Positions 23,550-34,293 of a stretch of DNA of 64,000 bases are shown here, in pieces (the first letter of the stretch is position 1; each line of letters starts with the position of its first letter). The translations under genes and the position numbers were made by a program. Below the pieces are notes generated by a model, which ran no database searches, was not told where the DNA came from, and was given only the letters and a program-made list of their open reading frames with translations. Origin of the DNA: Azorinus chamasolen (Eukaryota; Mollusca; Bivalvia; Cardiida; Solecurtidae); contig OY755252.1 in assembly GCA_963576725.1 (NCBI GenBank), forward strand, positions 39,932,599-39,996,598, given 5' to 3'.

Positions 23550-24128
23550 TATGACATAAATATAAATAAAGAACTATAGAAATAAATGGAGCATCTTTTC
23601 TGTTCGGTGCGTTGCCTCGATCTTCCGCAACCCGATATTTACATGACTTTACTTTTGGATTGGGAGCCTCGATGGACTGAAGGTCGACTTACCAATCAAA
23701 AAAAAATAAATAAAAAAAATTAAGCAATAAACTCCAATTTTATGTTACTAACATGTTATATTGTACCACAGAATAAATCCCACGAAATACCTACAGATTA
23801 CATGCTCTAGATAAAAAGATACAACATCTTTACTTATACGTTACCTAACGCTACTCTGTTTTAGATACTCCGGTTATTTTGAGGCTGGATCTAGATCAAT
23901 ATCGTATAACTTCTAAATCTAAGTCATAAATCAGTATCAGAACAATTATAGTTCCGTTGTTTGAGGTTCATAATTAATATTACAAATACATAGAGCGAGA
24001 AAGATATTCTCAAAGTCGACGCAATGCACAACGAATGCGCGGTTGCTCATTGATTATACCTTACCTTTTTATGTAAGGGTAATTCTGATTGGTTGAAAGG
24101 GTCGCGGTTCGGCGTCGCGGTTCGGCAC
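23550..24128 (-). repeat. Flank module of palindromic-array element, copy 2
   Basis: The inverse strand has CCAATCAGAA near 24085 and GATCGAGGCAACGC with GTAAATATCGGG near 23620, matching 12009-12450. It also contains the 20530 partner repeat at 23840-23934, which copy 1 lacks. Confidence 0.55.
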
Positions 24129-24333
24129 ATAGCGTACGAAAGGCTCAAAACTCTCCAAAAGCGCATCTTGCGGTTTATAAACCGCATGATGCGGTTTAGA
24201 AAGCGCATGATGCGGTTTGTAAAGCGCATGATGCGGTTTATAAACCGCATGATGCGCTTTCTAAAGCGCATGATGCGGTTTAGAAAGCGCATGATGCGCT
24301 TTTGGAGAGTTATGAACCACTTCGTACGCCATA
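24129..24333 (-). repeat. Palindromic 21-bp array element, copy 2
   Basis: Inverted ends ATAGCGTACGAAAGG and CTTCGTACGCCATA enclose about eight units of GCGCATGATGCG with palindromic linkers GTTTATAAAC, CTTTCTAAAG and GTTTAGAAAG. The head subterminal stretch TGGTTCATAACTCTCCAAAA (read on the - strand) matches copy 1 closely. Confidence 0.85.
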
Positions 24334-24346
24334 GTAGGACACTACA
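24334..24346. repeat. 13-bp match to the gypsy LTR terminus
   Basis: GTAGGACACTACA is identical to the last 13 bases of the LTR at 6688-6700 and abuts the palindromic element exactly, complementing the truncated LTR at 11825. Confidence 0.6.
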
Positions 24347-25204
24347 CGCACTACGTCATCAAATCATGAATACCGTTGCTTTGTCTTTAAACAACACATC
24401 GTAGCTATAAAAACGAAATATGCGTCATAAACAGGTCAATACAGTTTATTTTTCCTTCAACTACGCTAAACATGAGAAAACTCTTAATACTTTATAGAAT
24501 ATCAACATTGAAAAGTGTACCACATTGAAAATGTTTGACAGCTTTGACCCCTTCGGCATATGCAAAGTTCACGCGCCCATGATGAAATCACGTGACTATG
24601 AATAGTATATCATAGTAAACAATTTCTAAAATAAAGGTTCGAAAAGCAGGTGATCTTTTTCTGGCAGCCATTGTTGTTGTTGTTGGTAGATTCTCCCGTT
24701 TGTTTTCCGGAGCACCAAAAGGTACACTCGCTTACACCCGGCTACATTACATTATGCCTCTGTTGTTGGCTCAGAAAGTAGTCCGAAATGAAACTAACTC
24801 CCGTACAAAACAGAAAGTAAATTGCTTTGTGCGTTTCTTTGACAGTTCAACGGAAGAAAAGCAAAAGGCTGGGATTTCCCATAAGTTGTGATCCCTTTGG
24901 GGTTATAGCAGAATGTCAGTGCCCTTATAAGAAGTTCGGAATCTATAATTTGTAGAAATTGTTTTCGAAATATTGAGCAGACATCATTCCATTTTGTGTG
25001 TTTACACTTCTGCAATACTCGAATCGTAAAGCGGCATGAAAATAGGTCATCAAATATTCTCTGAAATTAAACTGTATTACCAGTTTTATGATAAAATAAA
25101 AGCTACTTATTCTTGATTCAGGCTATTTTGATATAAACTATCGACTCAGATAACCATAAAACACAAACTATTGGTTTTGCCAAGATTCTTCGCATGAGCC
25201 CATC
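24347..25204. other. No recognised feature
   Basis: Moderately complex sequence with a (GTT)n run near 24672. Short open frames have no recognisable motif. Confidence 0.4.
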
Positions 25205-25210
25205 GCAGAG

Positions 25211-25852
25211 GTGTATGTGAGAGTAATGAACGACAACTCTGCAAGGAGATTGCCTTGTAACATCTTGTATAGAACATGCTATAGGCTCTATACAAGTAGA
25301 TCTATTAACTTCAGCTGGTTATCTTATGTTCACGACAGTTTGAATAAACTTGGTTTTTCCAATTATTGGATTAATCAGCAAATTCATTTGTCAAGTTCTT
25401 TCAAACATGTCGTTAAAAACAGAATTAAAGATCAATTTATACAAAATTCGAATGGAAAAATGGGCGTCTCTAGTAAATGTCTCAATTATATACTGTATAA
25501 ACATGAATTTGTTCTCGAGAAGTATTTTCAGGTCTTGCCTAATGATCTTTCCCTTTCATTATGTAAATTCAGGTTAATGAATCATAAACTACCAATTGAA
25601 AAAGGTAGATTTGAAGGTATTGCTCGTGAACTAAGAACATGCCATTTATGTAATGACAACTTATTAGGTGATGAATTTCACTATTTATTCAAATGTAAAT
25701 ACTTTGATGAAGATAGAGTCAAATATATAGAGGAATATTTTTGTAATCTTCCAACAACCATGAAATTTTCTTGTTTGATGAACAACGAAACTAAAGATAC
25801 TTTGTTGAAACTAGCTATATTTTGTAAAAGAATTATGTTGTGTTTTAGATGA
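25211..25852 (+). pseudogene. LINE ORF2 C-terminal fragment
   Basis: An open frame of 213 codons resembles the region downstream of reverse transcriptase in mollusc-type LINEs: FSWLSYVHDSLNKLGFSNYW, later KFRLMNHKLPIEKGR and a Cys/His motif CHLCNDNLLGDEFHYLFKC. It begins without the polymerase domain, so the copy is 5'-truncated. The 3' UTR appears to run to about 26393 (ATGCCCATATGGG...TTAATAAAC), with a TTAA MITE at 26079-26290 inside it. Confidence 0.75.
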
Positions 25853-26078
25853 ATGTTCATTGGAAAGGTTTAATACAAGAGGTTTCAAAGAACTGTTCAT
25901 TTGAAAATAAGAAATTAGAAAGCAGTTATTTAAAAATAATAAAAACTATATATGATATACTATATCACTACAGTACTTTGGTGCAAATATTAAAGTAATT
26001 AAATTTCTCATCCTCCAAATATTTTCTTTTCTGATTTACGATAAAACTGTATATAATCATTTTAGCAAATGATTCACT

Positions 26079-26290
26079 TTAACCCTTTACCTTAAAGGTA
26101 AATATTTTCATGTATTTGCAAACATGGTGGATCCAGTTCGGGTGGCTCTAGCCGGAGCCGTATGACATTGGTTTACTCGGTTTGAAATAATAATGATGAT
26201 GATAATAACAAGTTAACAACATGTATATTATCAAAACATTAATATCGCTTCAAATATGATTATCAAATTATTCACTACCTAAAGGGTTAA
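26079..26290. repeat. TTAA-flanked MITE in the LINE 3' UTR
   Basis: TTAACCCTTTACCT at the left, CTACCTAAAGGGTTAA at the right. The palindromic core has decayed (GGATCCAGTTCGGG, GGCTCTAGCCGGAGCC). Confidence 0.7.
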
Positions 26291-26655
26291 TAATACAAAT
26301 GTCTTTTCTTTAAATCATTCTGCCATGTCTCTATGTTATAGGTCATATTATATTGTTACATGCCCATATGGGTCCTAATTTGTTAATAAACTTGTAAAGC
26401 CAAAGGTAACGTGTCCTTACTAAAGTCTCGGTGTATTCCGCAGATTCTAAAGTTGCCCAGCAGGGTTAAAAGTTACACATTAAAACAACTAAGAGTTGCA
26501 GGTAAAAGGTGTCGGTTAAAAACTCAGACTATCGATACATATCACTAAATCTAATAGTCACTTATACGTACACAGTATTAGCTTAGATCATAAAGTATAT
26601 GAACACCCATAATCTAGGTGTCAATACATTACTGAAAATAACATATATACAAAAG

Positions 26656-29600
26656 TCATCCTGTATCTAGGGCCATGCATGCCAGCTGTCTACATCGTGA
26701 GAGATGAATTCTCATGATATATTCCTGAGAAAGTACATGTAGCTCAATATCGGTAATATCTCCCTGCATGAGCAAATTACCTGATACACCAGGGTGTTTG
26801 CAGTCTAGTACAGTATGTGTGAATAGCCTTGAGTCGGCAAGTGTAGCATCACCATCGACATTACAATATTTCTGTAGTACAGGGCCTATCTTGCCTTTAA
26901 GTCTTTGCCTGTGTTGACTAGTGCCTGGGCACATAGCAATGAAATGTTCTCTAGTCTCTGGTCCCGTATTGCAGATTCTGCGCTGAGGATCTACTGCAAA
27001 CTGGTTAAAAACAGCTCTATTTGATTGCAGGGTATAAACTCCAGTAAGTAACTTGGCCTTGATCTCAGCTCGTTGGACACCCTTCTTGTTAGGTCGTAGA
27101 GCAGTATATATATGGTGTGCTCTGTCCACTTGCACTGAATCGGGATTAAGGTAACGGAGACTGGGTTTCTCACCAATGTCATTTTGCCATTTCTGTACTA
27201 CATCATCTGTTATAGCTTGGTTCAGCATTTTCTTCCATACCTTCTTCTCTTGTAGGTCTTTAAGCAATTCATAAGCTGAGGGAAGGTTGTAATGCAGTAA
27301 AAGAATCCACATCCTTGAGAATATACTCAATGGATTTCGTTGCCAACTGTCTTTCTGCAACTGCAAATTCGACCGAGGTCGGGTTACTGAGTATTCTATG
27401 CATTAAATTTAAACACTTTCTGCGGAGGGCAGATTCTATTGGTAGCACACCTAGAAGGACAAGGGCTGCTGCGTTAGCAGTTCTATTTGGAAGATGTTGC
27501 AACTGTTTAAGAGATCTGGACTGGAATGTTTCAAGTTTCCTCATATCTGTATAGGTGCAATAAAGGGCCTCAAGACCGTATGTAAGTCTTGGTACAACAA
27601 ATGTCTGCCATATATGGCCTTTAATGTCTTGCTTCATCCCTGAACGACCATGTAGACCTGCTCCCATCAGTGCATATGCTGTCCTTCGTCCAGTATTAAT
27701 TTTTGCTTCCATATCTATAGTATTTCTGTTGTTGCGGACTATGCCAAGGTGGACTGTTGTAGTCAACTCTGGTATATCATCCCTACCCATCTTGAAAGCT
27801 GAGTGAGAGTCTGTCTTCTTTACATTTGAAATGACTGTCGCACTTTTGGACGGATTGACGCCATACCTAAAAGTATTACTATATCTTTCGACGGTGTCAA
27901 GCATTAGTTCCATCTCTCTGCCTTCATGTGACAGCAGGGAGAGGTCATCGGCACATGTTGTGTGAGGTATGCTAACATTTCCTATCTTGGCCCCAACAAA
28001 CTTTTCTTCGAGGTCGAGAAGTAATGGGTTATTGTAGCGCTTATAATGCTGTGTAGATAGTACACCACCTTGTCTGACTCCTTGTAAGATCTGTATATCA
28101 TCTGAGGACTTGCCTTTCCACTTCACTTTGGAGGTAATCTCATTATACATGTCTTTAAGAATAAGCCATTCCGGGGTATTGATGCCATCTAAATAAAGGT
28201 TCTGTAGGAGAAGACTGTCATCAACAACATCAAACGCCTTTCTTGTATCCAAGGTGGTAAAAATAAGCTTCCTTTTGCAGGCCCTTGCCTCTAGATGGCA
28301 TTCTGTGATGTGAACAGCGGACATTATCGTGAAACCTGACTGAAGTTTCGACTGAGTGGCTGCAAGGGTTGATTCATGCCTCGCACTTATGATGTGTTCC
28401 AAGATCTTTAGAATTACTAGTGTGACTGTAATTCCACGGTAATTGCCTGGATTCTGCTGGTCTCCTTTCTTGTGGACTGGCGTAATTACCCCTCTCTTCA
28501 GTTCCCTCGAGATAACTTTCTGTTGAAATATTGTGTTGTAAAGATTTGCAAGTAAACCATGGAGCTCTGTACCTCCGTGTTTAAAGTGCTCTGCTGTAAG
28601 TCCTCAGATATCAGGTGATTTATTATTCTTCATTTTACTTAAGGCTGACTGTACTTCTCTCACATATGTGGATCTAATATCTGTACCGCTGACCTGAAGA
28701 GCGTCTTGTATCGTTGCAACATTAAACTTTGATTCAGTGAGGATACCATCATCGTAATTGCCATGTCCTTGTGGGATTGCCAGCGTTTGGAAGTGGCTAG
28801 CCCAACCATCTGTTATTTCATCATCATCTGTCAAGTTCTTCCCTTCTACAACGATGCAATTAGCTGAATTTCTACCTGTACTTCTCTGTCTACTAATAAG
28901 CTTATAGAACAATTTAGCATCTCATCCCCTTTTGCATTCATTATCTTGTCAAGTTCCAGTTGGTGTTTCTTGGCTGCTGTAACTCTTTGCATTGACCGGA
29001 GCTTTCTTTTCGCATTCTTCATATTTACTTTGAGTGGATGGGTATTGCATTTGGGGGAGCCAGCTTGTTTCCACTCACCCCAAGCTTTCTTACTCGCCTT
29101 TGCTGCAATGCAAATATCAAGGCTACAAATCTTAGGTCTGGCCTTCATCTCTCAGTGCGTGCCTGGGTTGCAGGCCGGTATGCTCTTACACGTTGCTTTC
29201 TGCGGGATGTTTCTAATTGACCAAAGCATCACATCTTGATTTTGGCATTGCATGTCAAAGTCAGTTTCTAACATCTGTCGTTCAATGCATTTCCTGTAAA
29301 GTTGTCTGTCACATTTATCCCAGTTTAGCCTTGGGGTATACATATTCTTCCGAACTGTTTCCTCAACATTTATATTAATGTCTGTTGACACAGGAACATG
29401 GTCAGATACATTTTCAGAGCGGTCTCCTACAACTATAGTAGTACTCGAAATTGAAAGTACAATACTGTTCTTGAGGATATAGTCAAGTTCAGCTTGTCTA
29501 TCACCACTAGCATGGAAGAATGTGGGTGTGCCCAGTTGCTGATTGATCAGCCCATGCTTTCCTACAAAGTTCCTTAGGAGGATGTCTCTCTCATTAGGAG

Positions 29601-30102
29601 GTTCACGTGAGAGAGAGGCGTTCAGATCACCACAGAGGAAGACAGCGTGAGTGTCCATAAACTTCACCAGGATCTCTTCTAGCTGCAACAAGACATTTTG
29701 GAAGATACTTGTGGAGTTAATTCCTCTACATGGGAGATACGAGTTTATGACACAAACTTTCGGTTCAGAATTCAGCAGTAGTACAACAATTCTGTCCCCA
29801 CCATCCTCACACCGTTCGGTCTTTACTCTCCAATTCCTATTGTAGAGTATTGCTGTACCTCCATAGCCCCTGTGTACTTGCAGTGGGGATATTGGGTCAT
29901 CAGTATCAACTGCTTTTGCATGTGCTATATGATCATGCGAGATATCATCTAGTTCCTTAAGTTGAAAGTTAAAAAGCCAATGTTCCTGTAAACAACATAT
30001 GTCAGAGTCTTTAAGCAGTTCCTTTACATACATATCATTGGATATGACTTTTTTTATATTTAAGGTTGTCAATCTTACTTTGGACTTCATATTTGATGTC
30101 AC
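26656..30102 (-). pseudogene. LINE ORF2: endonuclease plus reverse transcriptase, lightly damaged
   Basis: On the - strand: an apurinic-type endonuclease from about 30090 (CCLQEHWL, FLCGDLNAS, ELDYIL, SDHVPV), then linker, then reverse transcriptase from about 28560 (RGVITPVHKKGD, TTLDTRKAFDVVD, GVRQGGVLS, TCADDLSLLS at about 27950) and a C-terminal region with VDPQRRICNTGPETREHFIAMCP (about 26960). The Tyr/Phe usual before ADD is Cys here. Damage: in-frame stops at 29152 and 28604, frameshifts near 28880 and 27290. The 3' UTR continues to about 26394, tail to tail with the neighbouring LINE. Function when intact: target-primed reverse transcription. Confidence 0.88.
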
Positions 30103-31900
30103 AGGCGTGTCATCTGTGTCTCTCTGTCTATCTTCTCTGTCGCACGGTCCTGTGACAAAAAAGACTGTGAATGGGTCGAATTTAGATCTACCGGTCCTTC
30201 AGAGCTGCCCGAGTCAACAGGGATGGGGGACTGTGTCGGGTCATATTTCTCATTACATTCATCCGCCTCAAACCTAACTTTCTTCTTGGGGGTCGAGTGC
30301 ATTCCCTAATGTCCCGAACTCGGGTGACGCATATGGCGCCGTAGTCTCGGAGGTCTGTCATAAGCAAGTTTGTGTCTCGATCTGTGTTTCAAGTCATGAT
30401 CAGGTATTCGCTGCCAGGTAGAATCAGTGATGCCTCTTGTATCTTGCTTCCCATATTTACCTACTCCTTTACTGAGAGGCTGCTGTGGTTCCCTGGCCCT
30501 TAGCCTTTCCGGGTCTACTGCATTTGGAACCATGTTGTTGGCTGAATTTACTGTTGGGTCACTCCTCTATGTGTTAACCATTCTGTCATGACCCGGAGTA
30601 AATTTCTGCGGCATGACTCCAATATCTCTTCGGGTATGGCTGTAATCAGCATGATCATGCACGAAGTCTCTGTTGAAGGCAGATTGCTGTCGTCCACTGG
30701 GCATTTGCATAAAAGGTTGCAGCATCTGTGGTTTGGGGAGAGCGATCAGTGGGACATCTGTGCACATCTGATGAGGCATCAGAGCTCTAGGCTGTACAGG
30801 TTGACGAATGACCATTGAAGGATGCTGTGGCCGAGTATATGTTCCAGGGTATTGACTACGAATGGTAGGTGGAGGATTCAGTATGTAGGGCGGTGCAGGG
30901 TTGGGCACACCCATTATCATACAAATGGTCTGCATTTGCATACTAAGTTGCTGCATACTCTCTAGGTTTGACAGTCTAGAGCGTAGAATCTCATATTCCA
31001 GTTTATCCAATCTGTCCCTTAGTTCCAGGTTCGGTAAATCTGCAGACAACAAGTCTTTGGCGTGTGAGCTAGCATGTCCTGCAGCATTTAATTGCAAGAG
31101 TTTGTTTGATCTCTCCAACTCATCTACTTTCCTTTCCAATTTAAGGATTACATTTGTCGAATAATCTAATTGATGTTGCATGTCAGTTTTGCTGTCATTC
31201 TTTCTCTTCTTCGGCACTTTACCATTACTCTGCATATCTTTCTCTTTAAGAACATCTGCCGTAGTGCAGTGATCTTTCGAGACACACCCCGTCTGGCTGT
31301 CTTTGCCGAGTTGCTGTACATGTGTGGACACATCTGGAGTCTTGCCGATACAGTCTGATACCATACCGGCTTTCTGTCCGCTGAGAGAATTAGCTGTTAT
31401 TGCATGAATCTGGTGACCATCTGCAGAGTTTCAAACAATACTAGGATTGTATTTCGTCCCTGGGTCTCTGAGTGATAAAACATCTGACGGATGTATAGCA
31501 CTGTGAGTATTCCTCGTTCCCTTTACAGATTCTATGATTGGGGATTGAAGACCATCTGGAGCTTTGCTACTGTCTGCCATAAGTTCCGTAGTCCTTCCCG
31601 AACACTCCGGCACCTCCTCTGATCGGCAAGTATCATAATTGTCCATAAGAGCAGAAATATGAGTCCTATCCGATACCGGAATCGCTGTAAGACTAGAGTC
31701 CACCGTCAGATGTCTACAGGAGAGGCAACTATATGGAATATCCCCTTCTTTATAGAAATCAATACATGCTTCATTCAGTACTTCCCAGTGGAAGTGATTC
31801 CATTGAAGACAGTTATCACAGGCTATACCATCACCAACGCTCTCCTTGCAATGGACACATATAGAAAGATCATATTTGCTACTATTGCCAGATACTACTG
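30099..31900 (-). pseudogene. LINE ORF1 with PHD-type finger and coiled coil
   Basis: Same LINE. All open pieces share one frame, broken only by stops at 31431, 30567 and 30306. The N-terminal part (31859-31716) shows a Cys-rich finger spaced like a PHD finger: CVHC, CDNC, NHFH, C and CLSC. Around 31180-30950 a Leu-rich heptad-like stretch (KLERKVDELERSNKLL, LRDRLDKLEYEI) suggests a coiled coil. The stop (TGA 30099-30101) overlaps the start region of ORF2. ORF1 proteins with PHD fingers are known in CR1-type LINEs (established); the clade here is inferred. Confidence 0.75.
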
Positions 31901-31995
31901 ATTAAGATCTTCAAATATGTTTAGACGGAAAAAATCATTTTTTTACTGTCAAAGTATTATGTCTAAACGTATTTGAAGATGTTAATCAGTAGTAT
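31892..31995. repeat. 35-bp inverted repeat at the LINE 5' edge
   Basis: Arms 31892-31926 (ATACTACTGATTAAGATCTT...) and 31961-31995 pair with few mismatches around a 34-bp A/T-rich spacer; a small foldback element or a hairpin. Confidence 0.75.
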
Positions 31996-32013
31996 TTATG
32001 AAATGGTCACGCG

Positions 32014-32133
32014 CCTGACACCTGTGGTTCTTATAGGATTTACACTGGGTTTACCTGACACCTGTGGTTCTTACAGGATTTACACTGGGTTTACCTGACA
32101 CCTGTGGTTCTTACAGGATTTACACTGGTTTAC
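32014..32133. repeat. Three 40-bp tandem repeats
   Basis: The unit CCTGACACCTGTGGTTCTTA then AGGATTTACACTGGGTTTA occurs three times at exactly 40-bp spacing (32014, 32054, 32094). Confidence 0.9.
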
Positions 32134-32573
32134 CCCGTTTGCAACAACGTCAAACGGCGTCTCTATGAGGTAACGGGATAACCCATTCCTTCATTTGCGG
32201 AGGGTCATATATACTAATCTTAGTCGAACTTGTGACCTGGCCCTTTTTAAAGATGTATTATGCGAATTTTTGGTGTTAATCAATTAACACCAGAAGCTGT
32301 ACACGTATACATGCATACATCAGCCAAGTTCTGAATGACTCCGATTCTATTTCGGAACAACGCGTTGAATATCAAGTAGGCGTCCACATGTACAATGGCT
32401 GACACTTGTTGATGACCACATATACATCGAATGAGTATTTCCGGTATATAAATTTGAATCTTACGACAGATTCTGGCCAATGGCGAACTCTGTTCCGTTG
32501 ATTTCTGTAGCAATACATTTTTCTATTTTTTCGACACAAACAACCATTTACTAACCATACTGTTTAGAACCAT

Positions 32574-33458
32574 ATGCATATCTACATAAATGACCTTCCT
32601 AACTATCTCAAATACAGCACTCTCAGACTCTTCGCAGACGACAGCATCATTTATAAAGAAATAGAATCTCGAAACGATTGCATACAACTTCAGACAGATC
32701 TTGATGCTGCAGCACAGTGGGAACAGGACTGGCTTATGCACTTCCACCCAGACAAATGTAATGTACTCTCAATCACACAAAAACGCAAACCAGTTGAATT
32801 TACATACACGCTCCACTCACATACGCTCGAAAAAGTTGATCAGGCTAAATATTTAGGTATCACTCTGCAAAACAACCTTAAATGGGACAAGCATATAAAC
32901 AACATTACAAATAAAGCCAACCAAACTCTTGGATTTCTAAAACGAAACTTGAAAATAAACTCTGTTAAAGCAAAAGATCATGCGTATAAAGCACTCATAA
33001 GGCCGAAATTAGAATATTCTTCAACTGTCTGGGACCCTCATACAAACTCTCATATAAACCAAATTGAAAAAGTGCAAAGACGTGCAGCCAGGTTCGTTTC
33101 TAACCGTTACCACAATACTAGCTCTGTTTCTGACATGTTACATAACCTCAACTGGCCTACTTTAGAAATTAGAAGAACTAGAGCAAGACTTATTATGTTT
33201 TATAAAATCATCCATAATGTGGTGGCCATCAGACCACCAGAAAATCTACTTCAAACACCAGATAAAAGAACCAGACAGGGCAACACTTACTCATACAAAC
33301 ATATAGCAGCAACAAAAGACACCTACAAATATTCATTTTATCCTGGAACAGTAAACCAGTGGAACCTCCTCCCAGTCTCTGTACAGTCGGCAGCCACAGT
33401 CGATGCATTTAAGTCCTTAGTTCCAGTGGCTGTCCTAATACCGATACTTAATAACTAG
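32574..33458 (+). pseudogene. LINE reverse transcriptase C-terminal half, 5'-truncated
   Basis: An open frame of 294 codons starts at HIYINDLPNYLKYSTLRL and passes the polymerase active site LFADDSIIYK, the thumb-like KYLGITLQNNLKWDKHI, and a typical end WNLLPVSVQSAATVDAFKS. Upstream motifs and the endonuclease are absent, as in most 5'-truncated LINE copies. The frame is unbroken, so the insertion is fairly young. The 3' UTR seems to end near 33600 with AAGAAGAAGAATT. Confidence 0.85.
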
Positions 33459-33931
33459 ACCTATACAGCTTGTATATAGTTTTATTTTTTAACTAGTTCA
33501 GCATTCACGCTGTTATTGAACTAAAGTTTTTCTAAATTAGGCGCCAACACATAATTCTCAAAGTTGAGAGAGTGTTGTATTTCATAAGAAGAAGAATTAA
33601 ATAAGTGTTAAGGTACATAGATTCCAATTCTGAAGTCAGTTTGAAACGCAAAATTTGCAGACATTTGCACAAGATACATCTTTAATGAAATGGTATATGA
33701 AATAAAATATGTTCATACTATTAATATACAAACTACACCTTCCCCCCCCCCCCCCACCCATCCCCCAAGGAGTGAACCCTGATTTTCACTTCCATTTCAT
33801 ATATACACAAAACTATACACCGTTCTGTACGGCTTTACTGTCTTATTTTACTGTCTTCACATCACTGGGTAATTATATAGCACTCGGCATCAAACTTATA
33901 AATTAGCTTTGTTTGTGATCCCAATGCCCTT

Positions 33932-34080
33932 TTAATTTGTTTTAAATGCATTTAGTGTGGGTGTCAGAACTACACTGTTAGGGAGAGGGTTCCAGAGGTA
34001 TATTACTCTATGGCTAAAAGCAGGCTTTCTCTGTTCAGTTCTAGCTCTGCTAACATTAAGACGTCGAGGGCAAACTTAGA
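33932..34080 (-). pseudogene. LINE ORF2 terminal scrap next to CAND1
   Basis: On the - strand it reads VCPRRLNVSRARTEQRKPAF then SHRVIYLWNPLPNSVVL and TLNAFKTN before a TAA, the standard C-terminus of Jockey/CR1-type reverse transcriptases. It is 5'-truncated and lies 172 bp upstream of the CAND1 ATG, so it may sit in the promoter or 5' UTR. Confidence 0.75.
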
Positions 34081-34251
34081 ATTTTTAAGTTATTATTACA
34101 AATCAGTACTTCTTATGTAGCACACAGCGCACGCGCAGTTGAAAGATTTTGGATCGAAATAATTCAGCAAAATCAGGAGTGATAATCTTTGTTATCCTGT
34201 AATTTGCTCGAATACCATCTCCTTGCGCTTTGCACAGTCTAAGAAGCAAGC

Positions 34252-34293
34252 ATGGCGAGCGTTTCATACCACATAGCGAACCTTTTGGAGAAG
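34252..34293 (+). CDS. CAND1: CAND1 exon 1 (coding part)
   Basis: Codes residues 1-14, [14 protein letters not shown], then a GTAAAA donor. Phase 0. The 5' UTR lies upstream; no TATA box or clear start site is visible. A LINE remnant ends about 170 bp upstream. Intron 1 is 7,934 bp. Confidence 0.93.

Noticed and set aside
25211..25852. A possible host zinc-finger gene (CHLC...HYLFKC motif)
   Set aside because: The motif and flanking residues are those at the end of LINE ORF2, and a LINE-like 3' UTR follows.
30567..31364. A possible free-standing coiled-coil host gene
   Set aside because: Same frame, spacing and orientation as the neighbouring LINE ORF2, with an overlapping ORF junction; it is LINE ORF1.
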